The notes beneath the pieces were generated by a model. That model saw only the letters and a list, made by a program, of their open reading frames with translations. It was not told the origin of the DNA and ran no database searches. A DNA stretch of 64,000 nucleotides from Acanthosepion lycidas (lineage: Eukaryota; Mollusca; Cephalopoda; Sepiida; Sepiidae), in NCBI GenBank assembly GCA_963932145.1, contig OZ010616.1, positions 55,519,621 to 55,583,620 of the forward strand, read 5' to 3'. The translations under genes were made by a program, and so were the position numbers. Shown in pieces: positions 35,402 to 46,286 of the stretch (its first letter is position 1; every line of letters starts with the position of its first letter).

Positions 35402-36599
35402 ATTGAGGAGGTAAATTTTATGATTGGTTGCAATAGTCAGGGAGGATAAAAAAAAAAATTACTATATAAAAGGTTTACTTAAGACTATCAAGGATTTTCC
35501 CCATTCTCCAAAAAAAAAAAAAAAACTTGATGATTTACCCATCTTATCCAAGTGGGTTGAGTTTACAACTCTACTCCAAAATTAATTGGTTGTCTCAGTA
35601 TCAATCATCATGAAATAAGGATGACCATAATGCAACAATTAAAGAAGCTGGTACTGAAAAACTGGTTCCACTTTTACAACATTCAATGTAGTCTATACAA
35701 ATGTAGATGATGCTGGTATATTATTTCTGAACTTTAAAAACACATTTTAGATTGAATTTATGTTGATAGAAGCTACTTTTTTTTAATAACAGACATTACT
35801 AATTACATTTTTTTTTAGACTTTATTGTTAGGTAAAGTATATATACAGATATCAGTTCAAATAAGCATTTATCTCCTATAGAATAAGGACCCTTGTATAT
35901 TTATTTATATTTTTTGTCACACCCAAAAAGAGAGGTAAATCAACTTAATGTAGTAAATTTATGAGCGGTTACTTCCCATAGTCAATTTAATAATCTCTAC
36001 AAATAAAACATCTTTAAAGAAAATTAGTTTCCGAGCAAAACAGGCCATTTAATTAATCACTTCCCTGATTACTAATTTCTTAGACTCTTTTGAGGCACTC
36101 GGATACATTAAATGATGATCTTGCTTCAACTTGCTCTTGAGATAGGCTAGATCATCACATTCTTTGTAGTTCTGTTAATCTTTTTCTTTTGAGAAGTATT
36201 TCTGTTACAAGTCACATGCATTAAACAAAAATTTTAACATGAAAAGATATTGAACAAAAAGCATTTTTTTTTTTTTTTTTTTTTTTTTGATAATGCCAAA
36301 GAGTCATGAATGTTAGATACCATTGATCATCTAGAAATATAAAAAGAACAGGTTAATGAAATGGTTCATTCATCTTTTAGTTATGAATTCTGGATCTCTA
36401 CTTTGACTCTCAATACATTGTTTCAAAACTTATGTTTCATTGCATCTCATTATTAAAACTTTCTAACAATTGCTCTCATTTTTGATGGCACAACTACACT
36501 AGTTAATCTTATGTTTGTAAATTTAATATAATAAATTTTATCTGTCTATATTTGAGATGAGCTATCATGTACACTATTTACATTCAGACTGACTGAATC
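35402..36599. other. Intergenic, nothing recognised
   Basis: AT-rich DNA with A and T runs (35510-35525 and 36266-36288). No coding or mobile signature was found. Confidence 0.5.
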
Positions 36600-36716
36600 T
36601 TTGTTGCCATATTTATTACAATGTGAGCGAAATAAAGGGTTAGTTCAACATTCCAACCACCTGACTTTGGCCGGAGCGTACAACGGCTGAAACGTTGTAA
36701 TAAATATAGCAACAAA
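36600..36716. repeat. Inverted repeat with GAAACG core
   Basis: Arms 36600-36624 and 36692-36716 (TTTGTTGC-ATATTTATTACAA) pair with two mismatches. The spacer contains CTGACTTTGGCCGG and CGGCTGAAACG, which together resemble a decayed hammerhead-ribozyme core. Confidence 0.6.
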
Positions 36717-37766
36717 GATGAGAATAATAGTCCGAATAATGTAAATAGTGTAAATAAATTTTATATCTAAACTCTTTTCTTAGAGTTTGGAGGACTAATT
36801 TGAGAAGAAACAAGCTGTGTTCACAATTAGTTACACAAATTTAAAATTCCATTTAATGATCAATTTGTATTTTCACTATTGAATTTTAGCTTCAACTTTA
36901 AACATACATCAGGATTAAAATTACAATAAAAATTAATAATTGTGTTGATAGAAAAAATTCTTGTAGATTACTTTAACAATTTTATTTATAAAAAAACAAA
37001 TGTAATTGACAACTAGTTAATGGGGAAAAATTTATATCAGCAGCAGTTATCTCCCTTTTAGCTTACACACCGGATTCTAATTAATTACATAATTGGTAAT
37101 ACGAACTGACAGTTCTTCTTTGAAAACTGACAATTTGTAATAAATAGCAGTAAATATCCACAAGCATTGGATCTTTTATTGTTGGCATCATCAATTTAAA
37201 CCTATTATGCAACTAAAAGTGGGGACATTTTTGCAAAAGAGAAAAAAAAAAAGATAGACAAACTTGGACCTTCATGCCTGCAATAAGATACAGTGTAAAA
37301 AGGACGTTTTTTTTGTTTTTTTTTTTCCATGACAGAACAGGACTAACATGATGGACAAGTCCGTCTCCCACGAAGGGCAAACCAGAACTCTCACCCAATC
37401 CCAAGCATGATTTAATATAGACCAGCATCCAGATATACCCTATTTCTGGTTTTGTTGTCACTTGATCTCCAAAAATCCATCATCCACTCCTTTGAAGGGT
37501 AACACTGAAGTCAACTGGATACCACTAGGAAGACCAAAAGAAGCTATCTGCTGGATATAAAAGAGAAACACTTGAGAATAAGATAAAATCACCTGATCCC
37601 ATTCTACATGATTTGTCTCCATAGTATCACATTACCACCATTTCTGATTCCAACATTACAAGGTACATTTACAAGCTTCACTACTTGTAAGAAGGAATAT
37701 ATTCATAGTTTCTCAAGGTGTTTGGTTTTGAATCAATAAAGCATGGCAAAGTAAATCACGGATATT
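36717..37766. other. Intergenic, nothing recognised
   Basis: AT-rich, with a T-rich tract near 37308-37328. No homology is recognised. Confidence 0.5.
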
Positions 37767-37779
37767 TTTTTTTTTTTTT

Positions 37780-38300
37780 TTTAATTGGTATCACCTGATG
37801 CAAGGCAGTAAAGCCACTAAGACACAAGTGGTTACAGGGTGTGGAAGAATTAGGAACAGAAACATTAATAGTGAGAGGGAAGGGGAAAGAGTAATCAGGA
37901 GGACAGTAGATAGCAATTGACATTGCATTTAAATTTTAGATTAAAGTTGCTTGGAAAGCATGGATCTGGAAGGGAGTTCCACAAGAAAGGGAGTAAAGCC
38001 ACTAAGACAAGATTTTTCTGTTGGGTTTGGAAGAATTAGGAACAGAAAGTGTAATCAGGAGGACATTAGATAGTGATTGACATTTCATTTAAACTTTTTC
38101 AGATTAAAGTTGTCCACAGAACATAGACTCAGAAGGGAGTACCACAAGTAACAAGTGTGAGAAAAGATGTTAGCATAGAATTTATGGATACATCTAGTCA
38201 GCTCAACTGCAAATTGATGAAATCTCAATGCCAGTCTAGTACTGCACTGATTCATAAAGTCTAGGTACCATAGCAAATTTGTACCCATGAAAAAGTGTTT
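37780..38300 (-). mobile_element. Dispersed repeat, probable non-LTR element 3' region (copy 2, internally duplicated)
   Basis: Related to 14235-14760. A T run at 37767-37782 would be its poly(A) tail on the minus strand. Inside, about 37805-37970 is repeated at about 37992-38150, sharing GTAAAGCCACTAAGACA, GGAAGAATTAGGAACAGAAA and AATCAGGAGGACA. No coding frame is visible. Confidence 0.55.
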
Positions 38301-38589
38301 CAAAAGGGCAGTTTTTCACTTTATACCTATTACTGTATACATCCTGAACAGTTTTTATTGTTTTTAAAAGTTGTTTTTAAAATTTTAATACAATCCAGAC
38401 ATGACAATGGATTTTTATGCATTCTCTTTTTTTACCTCAAGAATTGACAATGAAAGTATTATACATCTATTCTTGTAATTAAACAGTGTTTAATATTTTT
38501 GTTTTCAATATTGAGAAAAAAAATTTGTATGCTGTTTGAGTGCTTGAATGCAACAAAAACATCCCATATTCTAAAGGAACAGTATAAAA

Positions 38590-39170
38590 AAGTACTCAGT
38601 AAAAAATGAAGTTTACAACAATGTAAAGAAAAAAAAGTCGTGGGGAAAATGAAGATTCACTGTTAGACAAACTTCAAAAGTGAGTCTGCATTCAAAGAAG
38701 GAAATGCTGTATATCTGGCTGGATTGAAAGGGCATTGGAAATGTCTTCCACAAAATCAGATATTGAATTCAGATACTGTTCCCAGTTTGATTGATTTGGG
38801 ACAGCAATCAAAGAAAAGCTAGAATTGGATTATCAGAAGTGTGTCAGATTCTATCAGGACAATACCAGACATCATATCTGGCAGAACTTGGTACAGTTTG
38901 AAGGTGCAAGGTCAGGTAAATATAGCAAATATAGTAGGACACTATATTTGCTATATTTACCTGACCTTGCACCTTTTATCCAATCCATACTAAATTGTAT
39001 TAATAGAAAGACCTTTAATTATGTGGAAGCCTGTAAAACTATTTATGCAACTTCCATACTCAGAAAGATGCCAAGTTCTGGGAGTATGGAATCATGCAGC
39101 TATCTCAAAAATAGTAAAAGGAAGTAGAACAAAATGGTATATATATGACTGAAGAAATCTAGATATAAAT
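38590..39170 (+). mobile_element. Mariner (SETMAR-like) transposase relic with a palindromic insertion
   Basis: Broken + frames read NAVYLAGLKGHWKCLPQNQ near 38710, LNSD near 38768, IKEK near 38810, VRFYQDNTRHH near 38845 (second catalytic Asp), YLPDLAPF near 38957 (SPDLAPS motif) and INRKTFNYVEACKT near 39000. Between the QDN and PDLAP blocks the normal linker is replaced by an inverted copy of the PDLAP-coding stretch. No TIRs were identified. Confidence 0.8.
38901..38975. repeat. Perfect 35-bp inverted repeat, 5-bp loop
   Basis: 38901-38935 is the exact reverse complement of 38941-38975 (ends AAGGTGCAAGGTCAGG). The right arm is the authentic transposase sequence for YLPDLAPF; the left arm is its inverted copy. 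Confidence 0.95.
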
Positions 39171-39174
39171 ATAT

Positions 39175-39825
39175 ATTGCCTTTGAAATTCACTGGAATTC
39201 ACTGAAATTCACAAACATTTGTTCCTACCTAATAGATGATTTGCACTCTGACCAATATCCTCATCTTTATTGTTGTTATCATGATGTTTCAGCTGTCTCA
39301 TGCTGTTTAACTTGCTTCAGGATATATTGTTCTCATTTTGCTCTCCATATCTATGGATATCTTGATTTTTTTTTTTTTAGTGCTGCTCAGTTATTGCTAG
39401 CCCTGTTTCTACTGAATCTGATTCTGTACTACCCAGCCCAGGGATTGAACTTACAATTACTATGTCATCAAATTCACAAACAACACTTCAATTTTTTGTC
39501 TTCTTATCTGATGGGTCACTCTTGACACTAGAACTTGGAGTCTTAAGCTTAATGTTTTCATTACCTGCCTGCTGATGCTGTCTTGCTGTTATATTTGATC
39601 CTTGCCACTCTTACTCTTGAAGAATTCTTGTCAAGCTTGACTCTCACCACTGTTGTTTTTCTTTCTTTCGCGCCTGCTTTCTTTCTTTTTTGCTTGCTTG
39701 CTTTCTTTTTATTTCTTACATCTGTATGGTATTTATTTATTCAGGGCCTGATTCACTAGTTCTCTTCTGTCTGGTATGTTTTACTTTATTCTACAGGGTT
39801 TGTTGACTCAACCCTCCATACTTGA
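39175..39825. other. Intergenic with CT-rich simple sequence
   Basis: Contains CTTT/GCTT simple repeats at about 39655-39720. A Penelope-like relic begins just to the right. No other feature was found. Confidence 0.5.
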
Positions 39826-39829
39826 TCAG

Positions 39830-40360
39830 CTATAATGATCAACTCCTTTTGCTATGTGTCTCCTATGATTTTTGCACAATGTTGTAGGTATTGTCCCATC
39901 TGTTTCTTTATACTGTATGAACAGTGAATATTGAAGTTAAGTTATTCTCCAGTGAAGGTTGACTTGTGATATATGAATCCATTCTCTATGAATTATTGGC
40001 ACAGTCAAAAAGACCAGCTGATTTTGGGTTTCTAACTCCGTTGTGAACTTGATTGAATGTTTTACTAAGTTCACATAGTCCAGCATTATTTGCATATCTT
40101 CTTCATGAGGCAAGTGTATGAAGGTGTTATCTACATATCTCAGTCATTTGATTGACTTTGGTAGTGCCATTCCTAAAGTTATTTCCTTAAAACATTCCAT
40201 GTATAACTTTCTATTACTGATGGTAACAGCAAACTAATAGTCAAGTCACTTTTTGCTGGTATATGTCAGACCCTGATTAAAAGAATTTTGTCTGTACACA
40301 GAATGTCAGCATTTCAATCAGGTTATCTATCATATTATATTACCACTAGGGGAGAGAATC
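39830..40360 (-). mobile_element. Penelope-like RT relic, second lineage
   Basis: On the minus strand: LIEMLTFCVQTKFF near 40320, IYQQKV, MALPKSIK, then LRYVDNTFIHLPHEED near 40140-40095 and DYVNLVKHSIKFTTELE near 40075-40030. The pattern CLQT-YF, Y-Q, RYVDDTF-WPHG and SIKFTME is that of Poseidon-type PLE reverse transcriptases. The YVDD box reads YVDN, and stops are present. Confidence 0.75.
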
Positions 40361-41419
40361 GGACTAGGGGAAGGAGATTATGTTTTCAATGCAGTCAGGT
40401 TTTGACAATAACAAATCTATGATATTGCTAGTATGTTCCTCAAGGGAAGGATCTGATAGTTTAGTATCTAATATGCATTATTAAGGAAATCAATATTGCA
40501 ACAAAAAATTAGTTTCAAACTGGCAGTTGAGAGAACAGACAGGAGAATAAATGTTTGAACTGTTTAATTATATAGTACATAAAATATGAGCATTTTTAAT
40601 TAGCTAAATAAGCAAATACCAACAGATGAACAGCATCAAATGTACCAGGTTAGCAGACTAACTGTTTTCACCATCAACCATTCTGGAGAACAGATTTAAT
40701 TGTTCCCACCAAATTTTAAACCATCCCAAAATCAAAAATATGTTTTTTAACTTTATAATAATTTATAGATTTTAGTAGTAAAATCATGATTAAAATATTT
40801 ATTTCTTAAATAAATATTTTGATCTATTCATTCTTTAAACTATGGTCTCTGTACCCTGCTGCTACTCCATCACTTATTCAGTTTTCCCCTGAGAATTTAT
40901 TGCAGAGCAGGAGGGTCATAAAAAGAGATTTGAAAGAGGTAGTTGAGCATTTTAATTTAGTTAATGATTAGAAGAAAACATCATATACAAATATTATATG
41001 TTAATTGTTCATTCAATGTTTTTAACAAAAATTGACAGAAAAATAATTTCTTGCTTTGTTTCTTAAACTAAAAAAAACCCTCAAAATTAGATTCTAATGT
41101 TTTTTTACTTTTTAGAGATAAATAATAAAATCTCTAAATTTAAATTTTCATTTGGATTTCATTCACCATTTTTTTAAAAAAAAGTATTTTCATTTATTTC
41201 TGTTTTGTTTGTATATGGGACAATTCTCCATTTATTAAAAGCTTGCCTTTATTGTTGAAAAGTAAACATTTTCCTTTATTTTATAAAATTATTTGCATTT
41301 AGAATAAATATATTAGGATTTTAATTAAGAATTTTGTATTGTCTCAGAATTGTCCAAATAAAAAAAAACGTAATCATTTATCCAAAACTAACATTCTATC
41401 ATCCCCAGGACAACATTAA
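40361..41419. other. Intergenic, nothing recognised
   Basis: AT-rich sequence without coding or mobile signature. Confidence 0.5.
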
Positions 41420-41640
41420 TCTCAAGCACTGGAATATAACCTTCAGAGTAAGAACTTCTCTGCAAATATCAGCTTCTGCAGGCAGAGACAGAAGGGTCAA
41501 GGAGGAAGCTTGGAAAACTGCTGTGGTCTGTCTCCCTTACGTCAAGTATGTGTTGGAAAGGATTCAGGTTTGTGGTCCATACAACATCAGGGCAATATTC
41601 AGCAGCAGGTTGGCCTTATGAAAAAAAAACTCTTCATAAG
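41420..41640 (+). mobile_element. Penelope-like element relic, linker before the GIY-YIG domain
   Basis: The + frame reads RDRRVKEEAWKTAVVCLPYV, then KYVLERIQVCGPYNIRAIFSS. This matches the PLE linker with the pattern LPYV-G-SE-I-R, then YNIRTVF, between RT and endonuclease. It lies on the opposite strand to the relic at 39830-40360, so it is a separate insertion. Confidence 0.65.
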
Positions 41641-42809
41641 CAGATGAACATTACCAAAACCCTTTGCAGTTATTGCAAAGTATACAATGGTGAAAACTAG
41701 CTGACACATAAAAGCAAGGCTGGTTGAACATTGAAAACCTATAATTAGGGGTGATATAATGAAATCAGTCAGAGCCAAAAAAGAAAAGGATCTCTGAAAA
41801 ACAGGCTGACAAATGTGTTAACAACAAAAATATGAGATCGGCAGTCTGAAAAATTTCTTAGAATAAAATAATATCATCTCAAGCATTTAAACAGTTTGGC
41901 AGTTTTGGGACATTGTGTGCAGTTTCAACCACCATGTTGCATTCTTCATCAGTCTTGGTTCATAAATATGAGATTTTATTTATCCCTGAGCATATCACAG
42001 GTACAATATCATCCATAAATAAGTACCAATATTTTACAAAACCAATGTTACAGTCCAAAAATAAGTATGCTCTCTGTAAAAAAAAAAAGTTTATTTTATT
42101 TTTTATAGTAAATTTTATTTTCAAACCAAACTTGATCTTTTTTTTTGAATTGCATTTAAGTAAATTTAAATATAAATAGAGCACACAATGTTAAAATGAT
42201 TTTTATAAAGACAGTTTTCAGTGTATTTAAAAAATTGTCCATGTGGAAAAGAACTCTCTCTTGGGTTGCTATGTATTCATATTATACATAATCACTACAC
42301 ATTGGAACACTTCTATGAATTATTTTACCATATAACTTTTGAAAATCTTTGAAATTGCAATTATACTTGTGGTTAAATGTAATAATTTATTCTGTATTTT
42401 CTACATTTGTCTTGTCTTTGATCTACTTCTAATAATAAATTTATGCAAATTCTTTTTCTTAAAAAAATTGTTTTGCATTTGTTTTTTTTCACTCTGGATA
42501 CATGGAAAGATACTTGGTAATGACAGCAAATCCTCTAATATCTCTAGTAGTCTCCACAATATTCTGACCAAACTCAAAACTCCCTTTGGCTAAAGAATCT
42601 TCAACCTTTCTCAGACATTTAGTTATACCTACTTTACTAAAATGCATAAAAAAATCTATATTATTTAAAAAATGGAAATTATCTTAAAAAAAATTCATGA
42701 CAAAATATTTCCTTCTTTCTTTTTTTTTCATTAGATATAACCTCACTTTCCTATAGCTTCATACTACACAGTAAGTGAAGTTTTACAAACATTCAAATGT
42801 CTTAATGTA

Positions 42810-42851
<42 letters not shown>

Positions 42852-43199
42852 GTACACAGAAATATATTTAATAGACTGGTTAATAAAATTTGAGGAATAA
42901 AGAGCCAACAAACTGATACTAAAATTGGCAAAAAGATTGATGATATTTATTATGTATTAACCTTTAGACTAAATTGAAGCACAAAGGGGAAAATTTTAAG
43001 GTCCAAGTTTTCAGAAATACTTATGATCTTTTTCAATGAGATAAAGAATAAGCAAAAAAGTGGGAGATGGTGTTGATGGTGGTGGTTAGAGGGCCTTTCT
43101 GTGGAAGTTATATTCTCTGAATAAACTCAAATTCCTGTTTAATCCCTCAATGTGTAATTTTATTTTTAAAATATATATAAACTCTGATCTGTGTCTTTT
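41641..43199. other. Intergenic, only a (TA)n tract
   Basis: AT-rich. The (TA)n tract at 42815-42850 is the only clear feature. Short open frames here have no recognisable match. Confidence 0.5.
42815..42850. repeat. (TA)n microsatellite
   Basis: About 17 TA units. Confidence 0.9.
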
Positions 43200-43202
43200 T
43201 TT

Positions 43203-43520
43203 TCAGCTGTTGAATGAAGACACTAAAAGCATGCATCTGATGTCATTAATGCTATGAAACAGTTGGTTGAAGTGTACTGTGACAGGATACTTGTTTTTGT
43301 TGTCTTTTATGGTTATTGAGCCAAAAACGGAATTCTGTTTATGTTTATCCAACATAATTTCCTTTGCATTTGTGGCAGAAAAGTAAATATATAAGATTTG
43401 AACTGTCACAAGTCAGAGTCGGTGGTTTGAATATTTTGTGTGAGTTGTTTGAAATTGTTATTAGTGATGATATGTTTACAGACTTAGCATCAGGGTTTAT
43501 TGCAGATGATATTCCATTGG
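43203..43520 (-). mobile_element. Penelope-like element relic, GIY-YIG C-terminus
   Basis: Minus-strand frames read CDSSNLIYLLFCHKCKGNYV, then a FRFRLNNHK block near 43410-43310, then YPVTVHFNQLFHSINDIRC near 43290-43240. This is the cysteine-flanked GIY-YIG end with RLN-H and HFN-HSI-D motifs found at the C-terminus of PLE proteins. A pseudo-LTR-like piece related to 23076-23260 follows at 43565-43660. Confidence 0.65.
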
Positions 43521-43564
43521 TGAGGTGGTGAATTATATATGCCAGATAATGTTAGGATATATAT

Positions 43565-43660
43565 ATTGTGTATTTGGGCAGCAATCCTTCTTTTATATAC
43601 ATTTCATTAAAGACAACTGACTGTGATTAAGCTTTTTATTTCATTTTTAAGTGTTTAAAT
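43565..43660. repeat. Pseudo-LTR-like fragment of the 23076-25785 PLE family
   Basis: Shares AGCAATCCTTC, TTTCATTAAAGACAAC and GATTAAGCTTTTTATTT with the flanks of the PLE at 23076-25785. Confidence 0.7.
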
Positions 43661-43998
43661 GGGATGAATTTGACAGAAAAGTGAAAAAAATGAAAAAGGG
43701 CTCTTAAAGTCACTGAAAAAGAATGGAATCAATTATCAAATTTATACTTTAAGAAACTTTTGTAACAAATGCCAAAATTTGTGCTGCAGTAATCAAAGCA
43801 AATGGAGGATATTTTGACAAGAGCAAAATTTAATCATAAAATGTTTTTTTCTTTTTGTCATAAAATTTTTAATAAAAAATCATGTCTCACTTTTTTTAGT
43901 TATGTATAATAATTTCCTCTTATTTAAAGTACAAAACAACTACTTTTTGAGGCAAAATAAAAAAATTAATGGGGGTTTCCTCAAACTTTTGAACAGTA

Positions 43999-44028
<30 letters not shown>
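43999..44028. repeat. (TA)n microsatellite
   Basis: About 14 TA units. Confidence 0.85.
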
Positions 44029-44033
<5 letters not shown>

Positions 44034-44137
44034 AAAGTATATGATTGGTGTATATGGAATGAATTCCAATAACCAACAATTACTATTCTTAAAAGAGTGC
44101 TCAATACAAAGTATTAATTTTTTTTTAAATAAATAAT

Positions 44138-44143
<6 letters not shown>

Positions 44144-44206
<63 letters not shown>
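44144..44206. repeat. (TA)n microsatellite, about 30 units
   Basis: Long uninterrupted TA run followed by CA-rich DNA. Confidence 0.95.
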
Positions 44207-44213
<7 letters not shown>

Positions 44214-44264
44214 TACACAGTGGTTGATGTAATAGGACAGAGCTATTAAGTATATATTATTTAA

Positions 44265-44345
44265 TCATCACATCAGCGTTAATGATGGTTCCATATAGGA
44301 TACAGGTTCGATTCCTGTCAGAGGATGCATATTTTCTATGAAATT
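44265..44345 (+). mobile_element. tRNA-derived fragment (SINE-like) with intact T-arm
   Basis: ACAGGTTCGATTCCTGT at 44302-44318 forms a 5-bp stem with a 7-nt loop and contains a consensus Pol III B box (GGTTCGATTCC). The upstream half does not fold as a complete tRNA and no anticodon arm is clear, so this is a tRNA-derived repeat rather than a tRNA gene. Confidence 0.55.
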
Positions 44346-44446
44346 TCTTGAACATTAAGGCTGGTAAATGTAATTAATACTGTTTAATTAAAAAACAGAA
44401 AATATATTAAAATATTTGTCGGATTTAACCCATTCCATGTATGTGT

Positions 44447-44468
44447 GTATATATATATATATTCCATG

Positions 44469-44501
<33 letters not shown>
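44447..44501. repeat. Two TATGTG-(TA)n microsatellite units
   Basis: TTCCATGTATGTGT followed by TA runs occurs twice in a row. Confidence 0.8.
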
Positions 44502-44505
<4 letters not shown>

Positions 44506-45033
44506 TTTTTTTTCAATATCATTTTTCCTTTCATTTCGTTGTTGGAAGTGTTACCTGATGATCCGCAGTCCTTTAAAAGGATTTTGGTGAAATAAATTAT
44601 TGTAATGGTACCTTAAAGTGGTCTGTTTTTCATTAAATATAGATATATAGTTGGATTGATATGAGTTTGTGACCCTGGGTTTCACGCTATTTGTGATCAT
44701 CAGACAAACTGATTAATTTTTAAATTTTGGATTTATATATGGTTGTGTTTATCAGTGGTTTTATGGTAGTGGGGGAAAAATTGTCTTCAGAATGCCACTT
44801 AATGTACGCAGACATGGGAGAGTGGGTGATGATAATAACAATTGTAGTAGCAAAGAGTTATTGGAAAATGGTAAAAATGATTGTAATAATGATTTTACAC
44901 ATTTTACATATATATATTTTACATATATAATTTTTTAATCCAATGTTTTTATTTACTTCAAACATTATTTTTATTGGATACCTGTATTTGAGTAGATGTT
45001 CTGTTTTTGAAACAGTGTTTATTTAATCTACAA

Positions 45034-45187
45034 GCACACTTCAGAAAACTTAATAAAGAAAATGTGCCCTCACCCCAAAGCAGGATATGAACCTGCATCC
45101 ACCTTTATGGTTTCTTCTTCAACGAAGGATACTGGTTCAAATCCTGCTGAAAGGCACATATTCTTTATTAAGTTTTCTTGTGTGAAC
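45034..45187. repeat. Head-to-head tRNA-like inverted repeat
   Basis: Arms of about 55-60 bp (45034-45093 and 45134-45187) share AAAACTTAATAAAGAA, TGTGCC and GCAGGAT-TGAACC in inverted order. 45080-45096 on the minus strand is a perfect tRNA T-arm (GCAGG TTCATAT CCTGC). The + strand arm has GGTTCAAATCC. It looks like two tRNA-derived SINE ends facing each other. Confidence 0.65.
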
Positions 45188-45194
45188 AGTCTAA

Positions 45195-45260
45195 ATGATA
45201 GGTAAAAGATATGCTGCCTTTATTTATATATATATAGGCAGCATATCTTTTACCTATCAT
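45195..45260. repeat. Perfect 25-bp inverted repeat, 16-bp AT loop
   Basis: 45195-45219 (ATGATAGGTAAAAGATATGC...) is the exact reverse complement of 45236-45260, with a TA-rich loop. A partial third copy of the right arm occurs at about 45539-45565. Confidence 0.95.
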
Positions 45261-45555
45261 ATTTTCAAAATTACAAATAATTCATCTCAGTAAAGGAGGA
45301 AATTGCATCTGGACTTTGGACAATTTCTGATGGAATTTCTTCTCTGTCTGAAAAGGATTATTCCTAATTTGGAAAAGTTGATCAGTAAAATTAATCTAAA
45401 CAAAAATGAAAGGATACTATCAAGAATAAGTAGACAGAACATGTCTAAATTATTTAACAAAACCTGTCTTAACGAAAATATGATGCTGAAATAAATGCAT
45501 TTCCTTTCAAATTATATATATATATATATAATAAAATAGGCAGCATATATTTCAT

Positions 45556-46231
45556 ATTACAAATAGTTAATCATACCTTGAATCAATTAGCAATATTAAT
45601 GCAATTATTGGCAAAATCCCTTCGCTAGTAGACATAATTATAAGCATTATACTACTGATAATCCACTGAATGATGAGATCCTTATGTATAAAATGGATAT
45701 CATGTATTTTTTAATTCAGCTATCACTTTCAAAGACCTCTGTCTCCATCATCAGGCTGTATTTTTTTTCCTTTAGAATCAAAACTGGAAGACAAAATAAA
45801 TGTGTTGCAGACTGAAAGATGTTTTTAAGAATGAGCTATTTATTAACGGTTGTGTAATGTTGGAGTGTGCAAGTTGCAACGCTAAAGTTCAAATATTTCA
45901 AGTGAGAATTTTTATTTGAATTTTGTAATTTGGTAAATCCACAGATTTTTTATTATAAGTGTTTTTCAGTTAACTGAAAAACACTTATAATAAAAATTTA
46001 TTAATTAGTTAACTGAAAAACAAAACAAAAATTTGTTAATCAATTAACTGAAAAACACTTATAATAAAAAAATTCATTAAAAAAGACACCATATCCATTT
46101 TATACACAAGGATCTCATCATTCAGTGGATTATTAGTAGCATAATGCTTATAATTATGTCTACTAGCGAAGGGATTTCGCCAATAATTGCATTAATATTG
46201 CTAATTGATTCAAGGTACGATTAACTTTTTG

Positions 46232-46235
<4 letters not shown>
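45556..46235. mobile_element. Foldback-type element, about 680 bp, long inverted arms
   Basis: Arms of about 155 bp, 45556-45712 and 46083-46235, are inverted copies with only about eight to ten differences by eye (shared blocks include CCTTGAATCAATTAGCAATA and TCCCTTCGCTAGTAGACATA). (TA)n lies just outside each arm. The centre holds a 50-bp perfect palindrome and repeated AACTGAAAAACACTTATAAT motifs. There is no coding frame. Confidence 0.85.
45947..45996. repeat. Perfect 50-bp palindrome without spacer
   Basis: 45947-45971 and 45972-45996 are exact reverse complements meeting at CAGTTAACTG. The arm motif recurs at about 46041-46068. Confidence 0.95.

Positions 46236-46282
<47 letters not shown>
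46236..46282. repeat. (TA)n microsatellite at the right edge of the foldback element
   Basis: About 22 TA units ending in TACATACA. Confidence 0.9.

Positions 46283-46286
<4 letters not shown>

Noticed and set aside
35085..35402. 105-codon minus-strand frame
   Set aside because: No recognisable protein. The region has LTR-like ends, a TATA-like box and a poly(A) signal on the + strand, and its higher GC content explains the longer frame.
44302..44318. tRNA gene
   Set aside because: Only the T-arm and B box are convincing; no acceptor stem, D-arm or anticodon arm can be drawn around it.
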